Assembly: GCA_034359265.1 (NCBI GenBank)
Contig: CP136890.1
Span: forward strand, 33,398,501 to 33,462,500
Length of the DNA: 64,000 bases
Source: Canna indica
Lineage: Eukaryota > Streptophyta > Magnoliopsida > Zingiberales > Cannaceae
Reading direction: 5' to 3'
Made by a program: the position numbers and the translations under genes. The notes below the pieces were generated by a model. The model saw only the letters and a program-made list of their open reading frames with translations, ran no database searches and was not told where the DNA came from. Below, in pieces: positions 49,346 to 60,919 of this stretch (the first letter of the stretch is position 1; every line of letters begins with the position of its first letter).

Positions 49346-52300
49346 TGTAAGACCCGGGAAAAATTTCCTAATATAAAAATTTATTTTGGTGCAGCGCACC
49401 GGACCCGGGATAGTCGAGTCGAGCCTCAAGATCGCCTCAAGTGAAAATGTATGACTTGACTAATGATGTATGCAATTAAATTGGGCAAATGACTCTTTCC
49501 TTTTATGCATTTATACTTTAATCGAGTTTAAGTTGACTTGTGTTGCGGGAAGAGTCGAAACCCAAGTCGAGCTCAGGTTTAGTCGAGTCATGATTAAGAG
49601 TCTAGGGCCATTAAGGAAGGTTTGATGAGGGATTAAAACCCCTCATCCTTGTGTCGTGCGGCTCATCTTTGAGTCGCACAAGGCAGCTGTCACACCCCAA
49701 CTGAGGGTAGTGTGATCGGCTAGGGCCTACATCCTGCCCTGTAGCCTACTGTCTACACTGACATAAAGAAAACTAGAACGTATCGATAATGAAATCTCAA
49801 CACAACTTTATTAAAAGTTTTCAAATTCATAATTTTATGTTTTCAAAGCAAATCAGAAAACCATCATCAGAACAACTAACGTCTCAAGTAATCAAGTTTT
49901 ACAAACTCTTTTCCAAATACAACTGTTGGTGCAGAAATTTAAAAAAACAACTACTAGACTCTGGTCTATGACTCATGGACGCCGCTACGAGATATGCCAC
50001 CATCTCCCGCCCACCAGCAGCACCATGTCGACATGTCAAAGTCATTGCTCATGCTCTGCAAAAACAAAGAATAAACTGTGAGTCCACTTGGGACTCAGTG
50101 AGTGGCTCTAGCGAACCTCCACATAATCCTCAGTTATCCATGCATATCATATAAGGCAACATAATGAATGTACAAGGAGATAAACTACTTCTAATGCGAC
50201 TACCGACCCCAATGAGTCAATCTGTACAAACTGAATATGTGAAAACTTGCCATCTCGACCTATCAAGCCTCCGGCATTCGGCCCTTAGGCCTACTTATGG
50301 AATAAATATCCTGGCTACAGCCGACACTACCATACAAGGTAGAATCATACCAGCCGTTCGGCCACATCATATCAAGATATAAACAAACAATCCTGGGCCA
50401 TCGACTAGGATGGTCACTAGTCTCTGGACACCGTCTGGGGTAAGGATAGCTAGTCCCACCCAACTGGGGTCTAGCACCTAGCGGGCCTACTAGCACACCT
50501 CAAGACCCAACACTGGCCGAGCTAAGCATTGGTCATTCCCGACCTCCACGCTCCTCGACGGACCATCTCAAGCACATCACACAATCAAGTGTCCTAGGGT
50601 TTCCTTTTATACACTTCGGGGCATTGCCCGTATCCGGCCCTACGTCGTCGATCTGCAGGGTCAACAAATTAATTTTGCCCTTTCAAATTGCGCACACCTA
50701 ATGGTTCTAGGTTTCCAAAAATGTTTACTAGCAGTCCTCGAAGTTATGTTATCTCCTAGCTAAGTTTCCATATATGCTGAGCATCCCACAACGTCCTACA
50801 CGTTGCCTAACGTTATACACTACCTTGGGTGAGGAATTCTATGAACCGATCTTAGAATTTCACCCACAAATATTTCAGGACAGCATGTGTACATCACTTA
50901 CCAAATTAATTTCGGAAAGTAACATCATGAATAACCAAAATAAAAAGTAAGTAATGTAGAGGTTAATCCCATATGGAACATACATTAAGCATAGCAACAA
51001 TTAAACATGATATGAGCAATTAAATGAAACCTTTCTTGTCTACATATACTATATAAGCATTAACAAGAACATTTCCAATTTGATAATATAGATCTATCCC
51101 AACAATTCACAACATGAATATGAATTAACATTTATGTGAATATGAATTAACATTAAATGGAGGGATGTGAACAACTACACAAAATCATTCGCTTCCTCCC
51201 CCTTTTCCTTGATCGACCGAAGCTTGAGCAAGGTGAACCTTGCTCGGCCGAACAATCCATGTGGGAAGGGGCTGGAATCTATGCATTTTAACCAATAGAA
51301 CAATAACATAAACTTCAAATTGAATCTAACATTTAAACGTGAAGGTACTGGTTAAGACGATAAAACACGAGGTCCAATAATCCAATACAAACAGTTCTAC
51401 TTTTCCCCCTTGTACTGCTCGACCAACTCGAGCAGGATCATAACCATGCTTGGCCGAACATATAGGGGTGGTGGACATGGCTGCGACGTCCACACGATTG
51501 TCAATCCAAAAGCAAAAACAAGTGAATACCAGTCGATGCGCAAGTTGCGAGACGAGCGAGGAAATTGGGGAAATTTTCGGCATGACCTTTCCCCTTTTTC
51601 CTCGATTCGACCAGCCCCTTAAAACAAGAAATCGACACGTATAAAACCACGAAATCACATCATATACAATGATCTAAGAATCTAACATGGAGAAAACAAC
51701 TCGATCGACAAAACTCGCGAAGAAGAATCTCGATTTCAAAATCTATGGGGCCGGCCACCCGCCTCCCCTCAACATCTATATAACCACTCACCTCGATTGC
51801 GGAGAATGAAAGATCAGATGACGAAGACTTTGAATCTTCCGGCGACGGTGCGAAATCCCGGATCGACCCAAAGTTCCCCTTTTCCTTGCTTCTTCTCCCC
51901 TTCTCCCTAGGCTGCCTTGTGTGACTCCAAGGCTAGTCGCACGGCACAAGGATGAGGGGTTTTAAATCCCTCATCTAGCCTTCCATATAGGCTCTTGACT
52001 CACTTGACTCCTACTCAAGACTCGACTAAACCCGAACTCTACTTGGGTTCTAACTCAACCCACAACATGAGTCGATTTAAACTTGATTTAAGGTATGATT
52101 GCATAAAAGGAAGGTCAATCACCCAAATAAATTCCATGCATCATTAGTCGAGTCATGCCTTTTCACTCAAGGCGATCCTGAGGCTCGACTCGACAATCCC
52201 CGGGTCCGGCGCGTTGCACCAAAACAGATTTTTATATTAGGAAATTTTTTTTCGGGTCTTACAGCAGCGCCTAGGAGAGAGGGGAGAAGAAGCAAGGAGG

Positions 52301-54648
52301 AGGGGGATTTTGGTCCATACGGGATTTCGCGCCGTTGCCGGAAAAATTCAAAGTTGTTGTCATCCATTCTTTCATCCTCCTCAATCAAGGTGAGTGGTTG
52401 GATTTGAAGAAATGGGGGAGGCGGGTAGCCGAACCCTTAGTGGTGATAGGATCGTGTAATACCCCGATTTAGTCCCACATCTGGAGTATGTTGGATGTAG
52501 CCTTGGCTTATAAGGCTTGATGGGTGTGCTACTATCAACTTTAGCTTAAGCGTTTTAATTAGGCCAATAGGGTGGCCTATGAAGTTGGTGGGTCAGTTAT
52601 CCCATCAAGCAGGTTGTAACAAATCGTGTTTTCTCGCGATTTTCCGACGAATCGAGTTTCCGTAGTTGTATATACATGATTCATGTATCAATACTTGCCA
52701 GATCATTTTCTTTTCTCGTCATTTTCTCCAATCTAGGGCCACCAAATCATGGGGAAAGGGGATAGGTCATGCCAAAATTTTCCCCAATCCCCTTGACGGA
52801 AGTGGAGCCCTTAGATGATCATAAATCTATCATTAGAACATTCTTCGTCGTCGATTTCATGTGTTAAATAGTTTGTCTTCCCTAGAACCCCTAGGTGTGG
52901 CCGAATGAACACTAAACCTCATGAGAAGGGTTCAGCCAAGGGTAAGGGAAGGGATAAATCAGTCCACATGAATTTAAGATATATCGGAGATGAAGAGTTA
53001 GGGTCGTAGCTATATTCTTCTTTCCCTTTTCTACCCAAAGATGCATGGCCCAGCAAGGTTCACCATGCTCAAGGCTCGGCCAAGCCTAGGGGGAGGAAAG
53101 GGTGAGCTTTAGATGGAAACTTCCATGGTTAGAATGTTAAAACTATAGAGGCATGATGATACTTAGGAAGAACACCAACCATATTAAGTAAATTTATTGA
53201 TTTATGAGATTGTAGGAATGCTAGCTTAATGACCATCCTTAGCTCATTCAACTTTAAATTTTGAAATGATGTATTAGTTTACCGTGCTTAGTATCTCATG
53301 CATTATTGAATTCATTGCTACCTTGCCATGCTCAATAAATTGTTTCTTATTGAGCTTAATTCTAAGGGTAGTGTATAGTTGTTATGTATGAATATTGTGG
53401 CTATATATAGTAGATGCTGTAAAGTATGTTTACTTTTCTTTAGATTACAAAAGCTGTCCTAAAATATTCATCGGCGGAATTCCAAAGTCGGTACATGGAA
53501 TTTCTCACCCAAGGTAGTGTATAATGTTAGATAACATGTAGGACGTTGCGTGATGCTCAGTATATATGAAAACATAGCTAGGAGATGATATAACTTCTAG
53601 GAGTTCTAGTAAATATTTTGGAAACCTAGAACTCTTAGGCGTGCACATTTTGAAAGGGAGGCATTAATTTGTTGACCCTGTAGCCCGGATTAGGGCCAGA
53701 TACAGGCAATGACCCGAAAGGTATATAAGGAAACCCTAGGACATTGATTGTGTGATGTGTTTGAGATGGTCTGCCGAGAAGCGTGGAGGTCGAAAATGAC
53801 CAATGCTTTGCTTGGCCAGTGTTTGGGTCTTGAGGTGCGCCAGCGGGCCCGCAAGGTGCTAGACCCTAGTTGGGTGGGACTAGCTATCCTTACCCCAGAC
53901 GGTGTCCGGAGACTAGTGGACCATCTTAGTTGATGGTTCGGGATTGCTTGTTTACATCTTGATATGATGTAACCGACGACCAGTATGATTCTACCTTGTA
54001 TGGTAGGGTCGGCTGTAGCCGGGATTTTTATTACCATAAGTAGGCCCACGGGGCCAGATGCCGGAGGGTTGATAGGCCGAGATGGCAGATTTTTACATAT
54101 TCGGTTTATACAGATTGACCCATGGGGTTAGTAGTCAAATTAAAAGTAGCTTATCTCCCTGAATATACATTATGTTGCCTAATATGTCATACATGAATAA
54201 TTGAGGATTATGTGGAGGTTCGCTAGAACCGCTCACTGAGTCCCAAGTGAACTTACAGTTTATTTTCTTATTTTTGCAAAGCATGAGCAGTGATTGTGAC
54301 CTGTCGACATGGTGCAGCTAGTGGGCGGGAGGTGGTGTCATATCTCGTAGTGGCGTCCATGAGTCATAGTCCAGTGTTTCTAGTAGTTGTTTACTTTTCT
54401 GCACTGACAATTGTATTTTGGAAAAAGTTTGTAAAACTTTGATTCTTGAGATGTTCAGTTGTTCTAATGTTGGTTTTCTTCTTTGGTTTGAAAACATAAA
54501 ATTGTGAACTTTGAAAACTTTTAATAAAGTTTGTGTTCAGATTTCTTTTGTCGACATGTTCTAGTTTCTTTATGTCAGTGTAGATAGTAGGCTACAGGGT
54601 AGGATGTAGGCCTTGGCCAGTCACACTACCCTCAATTGGGGTGTGACA
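49346..54648 (+). repeat. LTR-3 (outer copy), interrupted by an inverted LTR-3
   Basis: It begins TGTAAGACCCGGG and ends CAATTGGGGTGTGACA. The flanks ATATA and ATATT form a near-perfect 5-bp duplication in unit R. After removing the inner copy (49688-52263 plus 5 bp) it is about 2.7 kb. No attached internal region, so it is a solo LTR. A TTAAAA box in GATGAGGGATTAAAACCCC near 49629 may be the promoter. The frames at 52099-52407 and 53690-54049 are LTR sequence. Confidence 0.88.
49688..52263 (-). repeat. LTR-3 (inner copy), minus orientation, solo, 2576 bp
   Basis: TGTCACACCCCAACTGAGGG to GGGTCTTACA, flanked by a perfect duplication GCAGC (49683-49687 and 52264-52268) inside the outer LTR-3. 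It is the reverse complement of the outer copy with moderate divergence, so the two form a long inverted repeat. Confidence 0.9.
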
Positions 54649-55910
54649 ATATTTTTTTTGATATTATATATTAATGGAAAAAAAATTGAAATCTCAAATA
54701 AAATTTGATTATATATTTTTAGTCAATATTAAATTTATAGTTATATGTTATTAGTGATATATCATACTGCGTATTATCATTTTGTGATATATCATATTGC
54801 GTATTATTATACATTTATCACTTCTATGTTATCATTTTTATTTTTTTATTTGTAAGAAATGATAAAACAAATATGATATTTTTTAGTGTTTTGTTGTTAC
54901 AACTTCTAATTTAGTTTGGAATTTCATAATAATTAGCTATAAATAAAATTGATTTTGTGATATTAGTAAATATTAAATATCCGATGATAGATTTTAACTT
55001 TGTCTTTATCATTACTATTCATTACTACTATTGTTATTTCCTATATATCATTTATAAAATATATGCCTAAAAATTTATCTATTTTATAATTAGATTTCTT
55101 TAGTTTATTCGTTAAATTTTTTAATTTGGTTCATGTTTCACATTTCTTAGCAAATCTAATTGAAAATAAATTATATATTATTAGTGTATTTTAATATATA
55201 TAATTATTTATTTAAAACATATTTGTGACAATACTTATATATTATATTAATTGTCATTGCTATTTTCTTATTGTATTTGATCATTTATTAAACATCTAAA
55301 CATTTACTTTTAACACTAACTCCGGAATTAAGTAAGGTACTCCAGCTAAATATGTATCTCTTCCATTTATTTCATAATATGGGCATGAGGTTCTCCCGCT
55401 CGTGTTCTTTGGCAAAGGATGTGGTAATGATCCTTGAAGTGAAAGGATAAAGATCTTTAATGAAATTCGGATGGTATTTTCTTTCACTCTCGTCACCAGA
55501 GATATCTCTGCAGATTGAGATGAACATTATAAATATGTTGATCAAAACAATAATTTAATTAATAGATTTGTAGACAATACTTATATATTATATTAATTGT
55601 CATTGCTATTTTCTTATTGTATTTGATCATTTATTAAACATCTAAACATTTACTTTTAACACTAACTCCGGAATTAAGTAAGGTACTCCAGCTAAATATG
55701 TATCTCTTCCATTTATTTCATAATATGGGCATGAGGTTCTCCCGCTCGTGTTCTTTGGCAAAGGATGTGGTAATGATCCTTGAAGTGAAAGGATAAAGAT
55801 CTTTAATGAAATTCGGATGGTATTTTCTTTCACTCTCGTCACCAGAGATATCTTTGCAGATTGAGATGAACATTATAAATATGTTGATCAAAACAATAAT
55901 TTAATTAATA
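54649..55910 (+). repeat. Unit R copy with a 346-bp tandem duplication
   Basis: It resumes unit R sequence after the outer LTR-3. The segment 55227-55572 is repeated at 55573-55910 almost without change (one difference seen: CTCTGCAG against CTTTGCAG), starting at GACAATACTTATAT in both. The two identical 66-residue minus-strand frames (55296-55496 and 55642-55842) are products of the duplication and not genes. Confidence 0.9.
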
Positions 55911-56732
55911 AACTAGTTTGGTTAGTGAAACCAAGTCTGTTTTCATGGTTTCGGTTTCACTGAAACCAAAACTGCTTACGAAAACGTGTTTGGTTCAGCG
56001 TTTTCATGAAACTGAATCGAAACCAGAATGAAAACGAAACCAGTTTTCCTAATAAAAATGAAAACACCAGAATGTTGTTTTCTGTGGTTTCGAGACTGTC
56101 AGTTTCGTTATCAAAATGGAGTGACAACTTTATAATTATAAATATTTTTTTAATAAAATTAATTAATTTAAAAATAAATCAAACTATATTATTTTTATAA
56201 AAAAAATAAAAATCATCATTTTCAACTCAAACTATTATCTTAAATTTATAAATTAATTAAACCAATTTATATCTAATTGACTCAAACCCAAATTTTAAAA
56301 TAACTCAATTTTCTTAAAGTTAATATATTTATAATTAATCAAAACTAATTTAGACCACTAGAATTATTATTATTTTGAAATATTAACTATTAATTAATTT
56401 TTATATCTAATTGAACAAAAAAATCTCAAACTACCAATAACTTAATTAATTAAATATTACAAATATTTTATAACTATATTAGCAAATATTTAATTTTGTA
56501 AACTAACTAAATATTAATTACTACTAAAAATATTCAAAGAAAATTAATATTACTTTTTATAGCCAAATAAATATTCACTAGTTTCAACTAACTAAAACTT
56601 ATGTTGTTTTCATTAACCAAACGCGTTTTCGAAAAACTGAAAACTAGAAACCAAAATCAAGTTTTCGAAACCAAGTTTTCAGTTTCACTGAAACCAAACC
56701 AGAAAATAGTTTTCGCTAACCAAACAACACCG
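55911..56732. mobile_element. Inverted-repeat DNA element, probably a MITE
   Basis: Ends of the type GTTTGGTTAGTGAAA (55916-55930) and TTTTCGCTAACCAAAC (about 56710-56725) face each other around an extremely AT-rich core (56120-56580). The subterminal parts repeat GTTTCACTGAAACC and GTTTTCG in both orientations. It sits in unit R, with about 16 bases of R missing at the site and no clear target duplication, so superfamily and exact borders are uncertain. Confidence 0.65.
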
Positions 56733-57242
56733 TAGGTGCGGAGAAGAAATATATGTAATGTTGCAGAACTAACCTTTAAGTGTTATCTTATCACAAGATA
56801 ACTGCGATATCATGCAGGTGATGACTGCTACAATTGATACAGGGCTTCTCCTGCACATTATTTCCGAATACAATTAGCGCCTGGCACCAGCTTCTTGAAA
56901 CCAGGTAGATATATAATATATATACTAATATTTTCCTAGCAATACATAATTTAACTAGATTTCACGCAAATTAAATTGTTGTTACAACTTCTAATTTAAT
57001 TTGGAATTTCATAATAATTAGCTATAAAAAAAATTGATTTTGTGTTATTAGTAAATATTAAATATCCGATGATAGATTATAACTTTATCTTTATAATTAC
57101 TATTTATTACTACTATTGTTGTTTCCTATATATCATTTTTAAAATATATGCCAAATTTTTTATCTATTTTATAATTAGATTTCTTTAGTTTCTTGGTTAA
57201 ATTTTTTAATTTGGTTCATGTTTTACAATTTTTAACAAATCT
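56733..57242 (+). repeat. Last unit R copy in the window
   Basis: From AGGTGCGGAGAAGAAATAT through the CTTCTTGAAACCAGG and TTGTTGTTACAACTTC landmarks to AACAAATCT, where the CACTA end starts. This is a short-form unit, lacking the middle about 0.8 kb. Confidence 0.85.
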
Positions 57243-57500
57243 CACTACAAGAAAACATATCATAACCAACGGAGTTGTTACCAACATATTCAATTTGTTG
57301 GTATTACCAACAAAATTACCAACGGATAAAAGAATCGGTTGGTAAATTAATCTATAATTTTTTCCTTCAGCCGACCAAATATTTTCCCTCATCAAAATAA
57401 TATTTCGCGCCCTATTTTTTGCAATGAACACGACAAACTCCAACCCTAATGCCTTATCTATACACTTGACAAAATCCCTGCAGTCGACAAACACCCCGCC
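57243..57500 (+). mobile_element. CACTA (En/Spm) transposon end
   Basis: CACTACAAGAAAA at 57243 is the typical plant CACTA terminus, and the next 110 bp hold at least five copies of the motif TTACCAAC or its reverse GTTGGTAA, as expected for subterminal transposase sites. Unit R sequence stops exactly at its first base. The opposite end, expected to finish TTTTCTTGTAGTG and be followed by unit R sequence, was not found in the window. Confidence 0.7.
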
Positions 57501-57551
57501 CTGGTCGGTCACACTACCCTCAGTTGGGTGTGACAAAGTTGGTATCAGAGC
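57501..57551 (+). other. LTR-3 terminal 35 bp with primer-binding site
   Basis: GGTCGGTCACACTACCCTC leads to GTGTGACA at 57535, then AAGT and TGGTATCAGAGC (57540-57551). This is the junction of a 5' LTR with its primer-binding site, in plus orientation, and shows that LTR-3 belongs to a retrotransposon primed by initiator-Met tRNA. Confidence 0.85.
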
Positions 57552-57571
57552 ACTAGGTTAGGTCTTGTCTA

Positions 57572-58248
57572 TGTCACACCCCAATTGAGGGTCGTGTGAC
57601 AAAACGGCTAAGGTCTACATACTACCCTGTAGCCTACTACCTACACTGACCATCGAGAAAATCAGAACACATCGAATAAAAGAAACCACAATTCAATTTT
57701 ATTTAAATTCTCAAGGCTCATAAATATATTTTTCAAAACCAAAGAAGAAAAGTTAACATCGTCACAACTGGAACATCTCAAGTTCAAAGTTTATTACAAG
57801 CTTTAAAAACAACAACTGTCAGTGTAGGAAAACGACAACACAAATAACTAGACTATGACTAAAGGACGCTGCTATGAGATTGGCACCACCGCCTGCCCTC
57901 CAGCTGTACCATGATGACAAGCCTCAACTCACTGATCATACTCTGCAAAACAAAAAGAAACAAACCGTGAGTGCACTTGGGACTCAGTGAGCGGTTCTTT
58001 CGAACCTCCACATAATCCTCAATTAGGCATGCATAAGCATATAAGGTAACATACTATATAGACTGGGAGGTAAGTTACTTTTGATATGACTACCGGTTCC
58101 GTGAGTCATTCTGTATATACCATATATGAGAGAAACCTGCCATAATGGCCTAATTAAGCCACTTGGCATCTAGCCCTTAAGGCCTACTTATGGTATAAGA
58201 ATCCTGGCTATACCCGGCCCTACCATACAAGGTAGAATCACACTGGCC
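57572..58248 (-). repeat. LTR-3 terminal part, minus orientation
   Basis: It begins TGTCACACCCCAATTGAGGG and is colinear with 49688-50350 (CCTACTTATGG, CTACCATACAAGGTAGAATC). It ends at the integrase fragment. Only about 36 bp separate it from the opposing LTR-3 end at 57535. No gene. Confidence 0.82.
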
Positions 58249-58427
58249 GACTCTGGGCCGCTAGCAATCTTCCGTTTATGGTTTCCACCTTCTCTACCGC
58301 CTCCTCAACCAGATCATGACCCACCATGTGTGATTCCCCAGCCCCAAACCAGCCCACCGGAGACCTACACCGCCGCCCATACAAGGTCTCAATGGGAGCC
58401 ATGCCAATGCTACTATGATAGCTATTG
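58249..58427 (-). pseudogene. Gypsy integrase C-terminal fragment
   Basis: About 60 uninterrupted codons on the minus strand read YHSSIGMAPIETLYGRRCRS, then PVGWFGAGES, then HDLVEEAVEKVETINGRLLA. This matches the region just after the catalytic core of plant Ty3/gypsy integrases, with the diagnostic YGRRCRSP block. No flanking integrase or RT sequence is present. It is joined on one side to LTR-3 and on the other to a different LTR, so it is an orphan piece from a rearranged element. Confidence 0.88.
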
Positions 58428-59460
58428 GCTTAAGGGTTTCTCTTAAGCCTCGATCTTTATTTTGATGATAACAAACAAGTATTTAATCCATATGTGAAGT
58501 TTTGAGTTCAGGTTGAGGTTCCCAAAAGCAAAGCAAGTTCGTTCAAGTGAATCGAAAGAAAAGACTGTCAAAGAAACGGAAGAAGAAAACGTCAAAGAAA
58601 GGCTCGGGCATAAATCAAATAGATATCTTGTAATATACCCTAGGACGATCTTATCCCAAGCCTAATTGTAAAGTTATCCAAGTTAGAACTTGGTAACTGA
58701 ATCCATAAAAAAGGCATGTAAAAAATTCAAGTAGAAATCAGCCTCAGCCTGCATCCGGTCGACCGAATGATGCGAAAAAGTGATAGTAGCCATTCGGTCG
58801 ACATGTCGGTCGACCAAAGTTGGTGAAGAATTCACAGAAGGGTTGCATCGGTCGACCGACCGAAGCAAAAATTTGGCAGAATGCTCCTCGGTCGACCGGA
58901 TTGGAGATTACAAGTCACACGACCCTGGCTCCACTGATTCGATCGACCGGCTGGTCGACTAAATGTGGGATCGATGGATTTGCGACAGTCGATCGACCCG
59001 TCGGTCGACCGAGCACTCACATATGCCAACGGTCGCATTGGTGGTCAATCAATCGGTCGATCGATGATCGACCGGTAAAGCGAATGAACGGCATCAACGT
59101 CTATTGTTTCGCCCGTTGAACGTTCCGTTCGGCTGAGGGGTTATAAATACCCCTCACCTAACTTCTTTAGTCCTTCTTGGAAATATTATTGAGCATTAAA
59201 GAAGTCATTTGAGCCTTCATAAAAATTGATTTGTTGTGCGCCCTTCGCCTCCGTTGACAACATTCCTCGAGCGCATGCTTCCCTGCTTCTCTCAACTCTG
59301 CTGCAACTCACAGAGTCATCTGTCTGCAAGTTTGAGGCCTGAAGGCTTGGGAAAGGAGCTTTGGTTCATCTTTAAATTGTTAAGCTCTTTCCATTGTATT
59401 TGAAGTTTATTTGAAACTTGTTTTCCATTTGTAATAACTGCTAGGTGTGCTAGGGAAACA
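58426..59460 (+). repeat. Probable copia-type LTR rich in TCGACCGA motifs
   Basis: It opens with a hairpin GGCTTAAG..CTTAAGCC (58427-58449), then TTTTGATGATAACAAAC, a pattern seen at the start of plant copia LTRs. It has a TATA box at 59142-59149 and ends around GGGAAACA near 59460. The upstream half (58755-59075) is dense in GGTCGACCGA motifs. No target duplication and no internal region were found, so the borders are estimates. The short frames at 58683-59119 run through the motif cluster and are not genes. Confidence 0.55.
59142..59149 (+). promoter_or_regulatory. TATA box downstream of the TCGACCGA cluster
   Basis: TATAAATA within GGGGTTATAAATACCCC, a short palindromic setting, about 70 bp after the last TCGACCGG motif. 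The arrangement fits a U3 enhancer plus core promoter. Confidence 0.5.
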
Positions 59461-60919
59461 CTTAGAGAAAACTTTAACATATCATGGATTTAATACATAC
59501 CAAATTTAATAAGTTTCAGTATGCTAAATATAAGAAGATTTAGCAATTATATCACCATGATTTCATGCCTAATTGCAGCACAAATAATCATAACCAGCTT
59601 GTAGACAATAATTCTAGCAATTAAATAATCATTACAACATGTAATTGTTTAATCTCAGCATATAAATATAAATTCCAACAACTAAATAGTTATTACAACA
59701 TGTAATTATTTAATCTCAGCATATAAATATAAATTCCAGCAACTAGAACATGTGGAAAATAGTTTAATACACCTCAAAGTGGAAAACAATTACAAATAAA
59801 GCACATCAATTATCTGTTAAACTACATCGAATTCCTACTTAATTTCAGCACATGAAATTGAATCGTAGCAAGGTCATGCTAAGGTAGGAACCGAAGTGTA
59901 GGTGTTCTATACTAGATAATAGCCTACAAATAAGATATCCTTCTACTCTTTTAGTCATTCTATCCTTACATATACAAGATGATAGCCTACAAATAAGATA
60001 TCCTTCTACTCTTTTAGTCATTCTATCCTTACATGTCGATCACTTGAGAAATTTACTTCCGAAAACTCCCTTCCCTTCCCCACTCAGCTGAGCCATAACA
60101 CAAGGGCTTTCATCATGCCACAGGCCCTAGGGGTTAGGAAGATTAGTACTCTTCCATGTTCTAAGTTTTCTTGATCTATATGAACATATAACATATACAA
60201 AGAATCAAATCTACACGTTTAAACCACACGAGAAACTTGGGGGAAAATTTGGCATGACCTCCCCTCTTTTCCCCTATTCGGCCGACACCTATATCTCAAG
60301 AAAACGTCGTGAGAAATCTCAAGATCAAACATCTACATCTTGAGGGGGTAAAAGATCAAACACCATGAGAAAACGACAAGGAATCATCACGCAAAGTCGG
60401 CACCAACAAAACCATAAGGGTTCGGCTAGGGCCTCCCCTTAAATCCTAGATTCTACCACTCACCTTGATCAAGGAGGAAGAAGAGGTGGACGTATGCGTC
60501 CCGATCCTTCCGACGGCAACACGACTTTCGGCGCCGACCCAAGCTCCTCTCCTCCTCTCCCTCTTGCTCGGTTGTGTGCGGCTCAATGATGAGCCGCACA
60601 ACTTGTAGATGAGGGGTTTTATTCCCTCATCTACAATGACCTTTATGCCCCCCCTAACTTAACTTAGTTCTCACTCGACTCAGCCCGCGTCCGGTTCGGG
60701 CTCCGGTTCTATCCGCATGCACGAGTCGAACTCGACTCCAATGAGACATTTAATGCATAAAAGGAAATGACTATTTAACCAATTAAACTTCATACTTTCA
60801 TAGGTCGAGTCATACCTTCTACTCGAAGCCATTCTGCGGCTCGACCCAACTAACCCCCGGTCTGGTGTGCTGCACCAAAATAGATTTCTATATTAGGAAA
60901 AAAAAATTCGGGCCTTACA
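59461..60919 (-). repeat. LTR-3 remainder, minus orientation
   Basis: From about 60050 it follows the reversed LTR-3 copies (GAGAAACTTGGGGGAAAATT, GAGCCGCACAACTTG, CCGGTCTGGTGTGCTGCACC) and ends GGCCTTACA at 60919. The part before it holds two local duplications: a unit of about 61 bp with TTTAATCTCAGCATATAAAT (59640-59745) and a 63-bp unit with AGCCTACAAATAAGATATCC (59921-60036). No gene. Confidence 0.7.

Noticed and set aside
53690..54049. 119-codon minus-strand frame
   Set aside because: It is antisense LTR-3 sequence; the reverse copy at 50164-50496 shows different frames, so coding is not conserved.
55296..55842. Two identical 66-residue minus-strand frames as a duplicated gene
   Set aside because: They are identical only because of a 346-bp tandem duplication of noncoding unit R; corresponding frames elsewhere are broken.
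58683..59119. Frames rich in RSTD / VDRP peptides
   Set aside because: They come from translating the GGTCGACCGA motif cluster in several frames.
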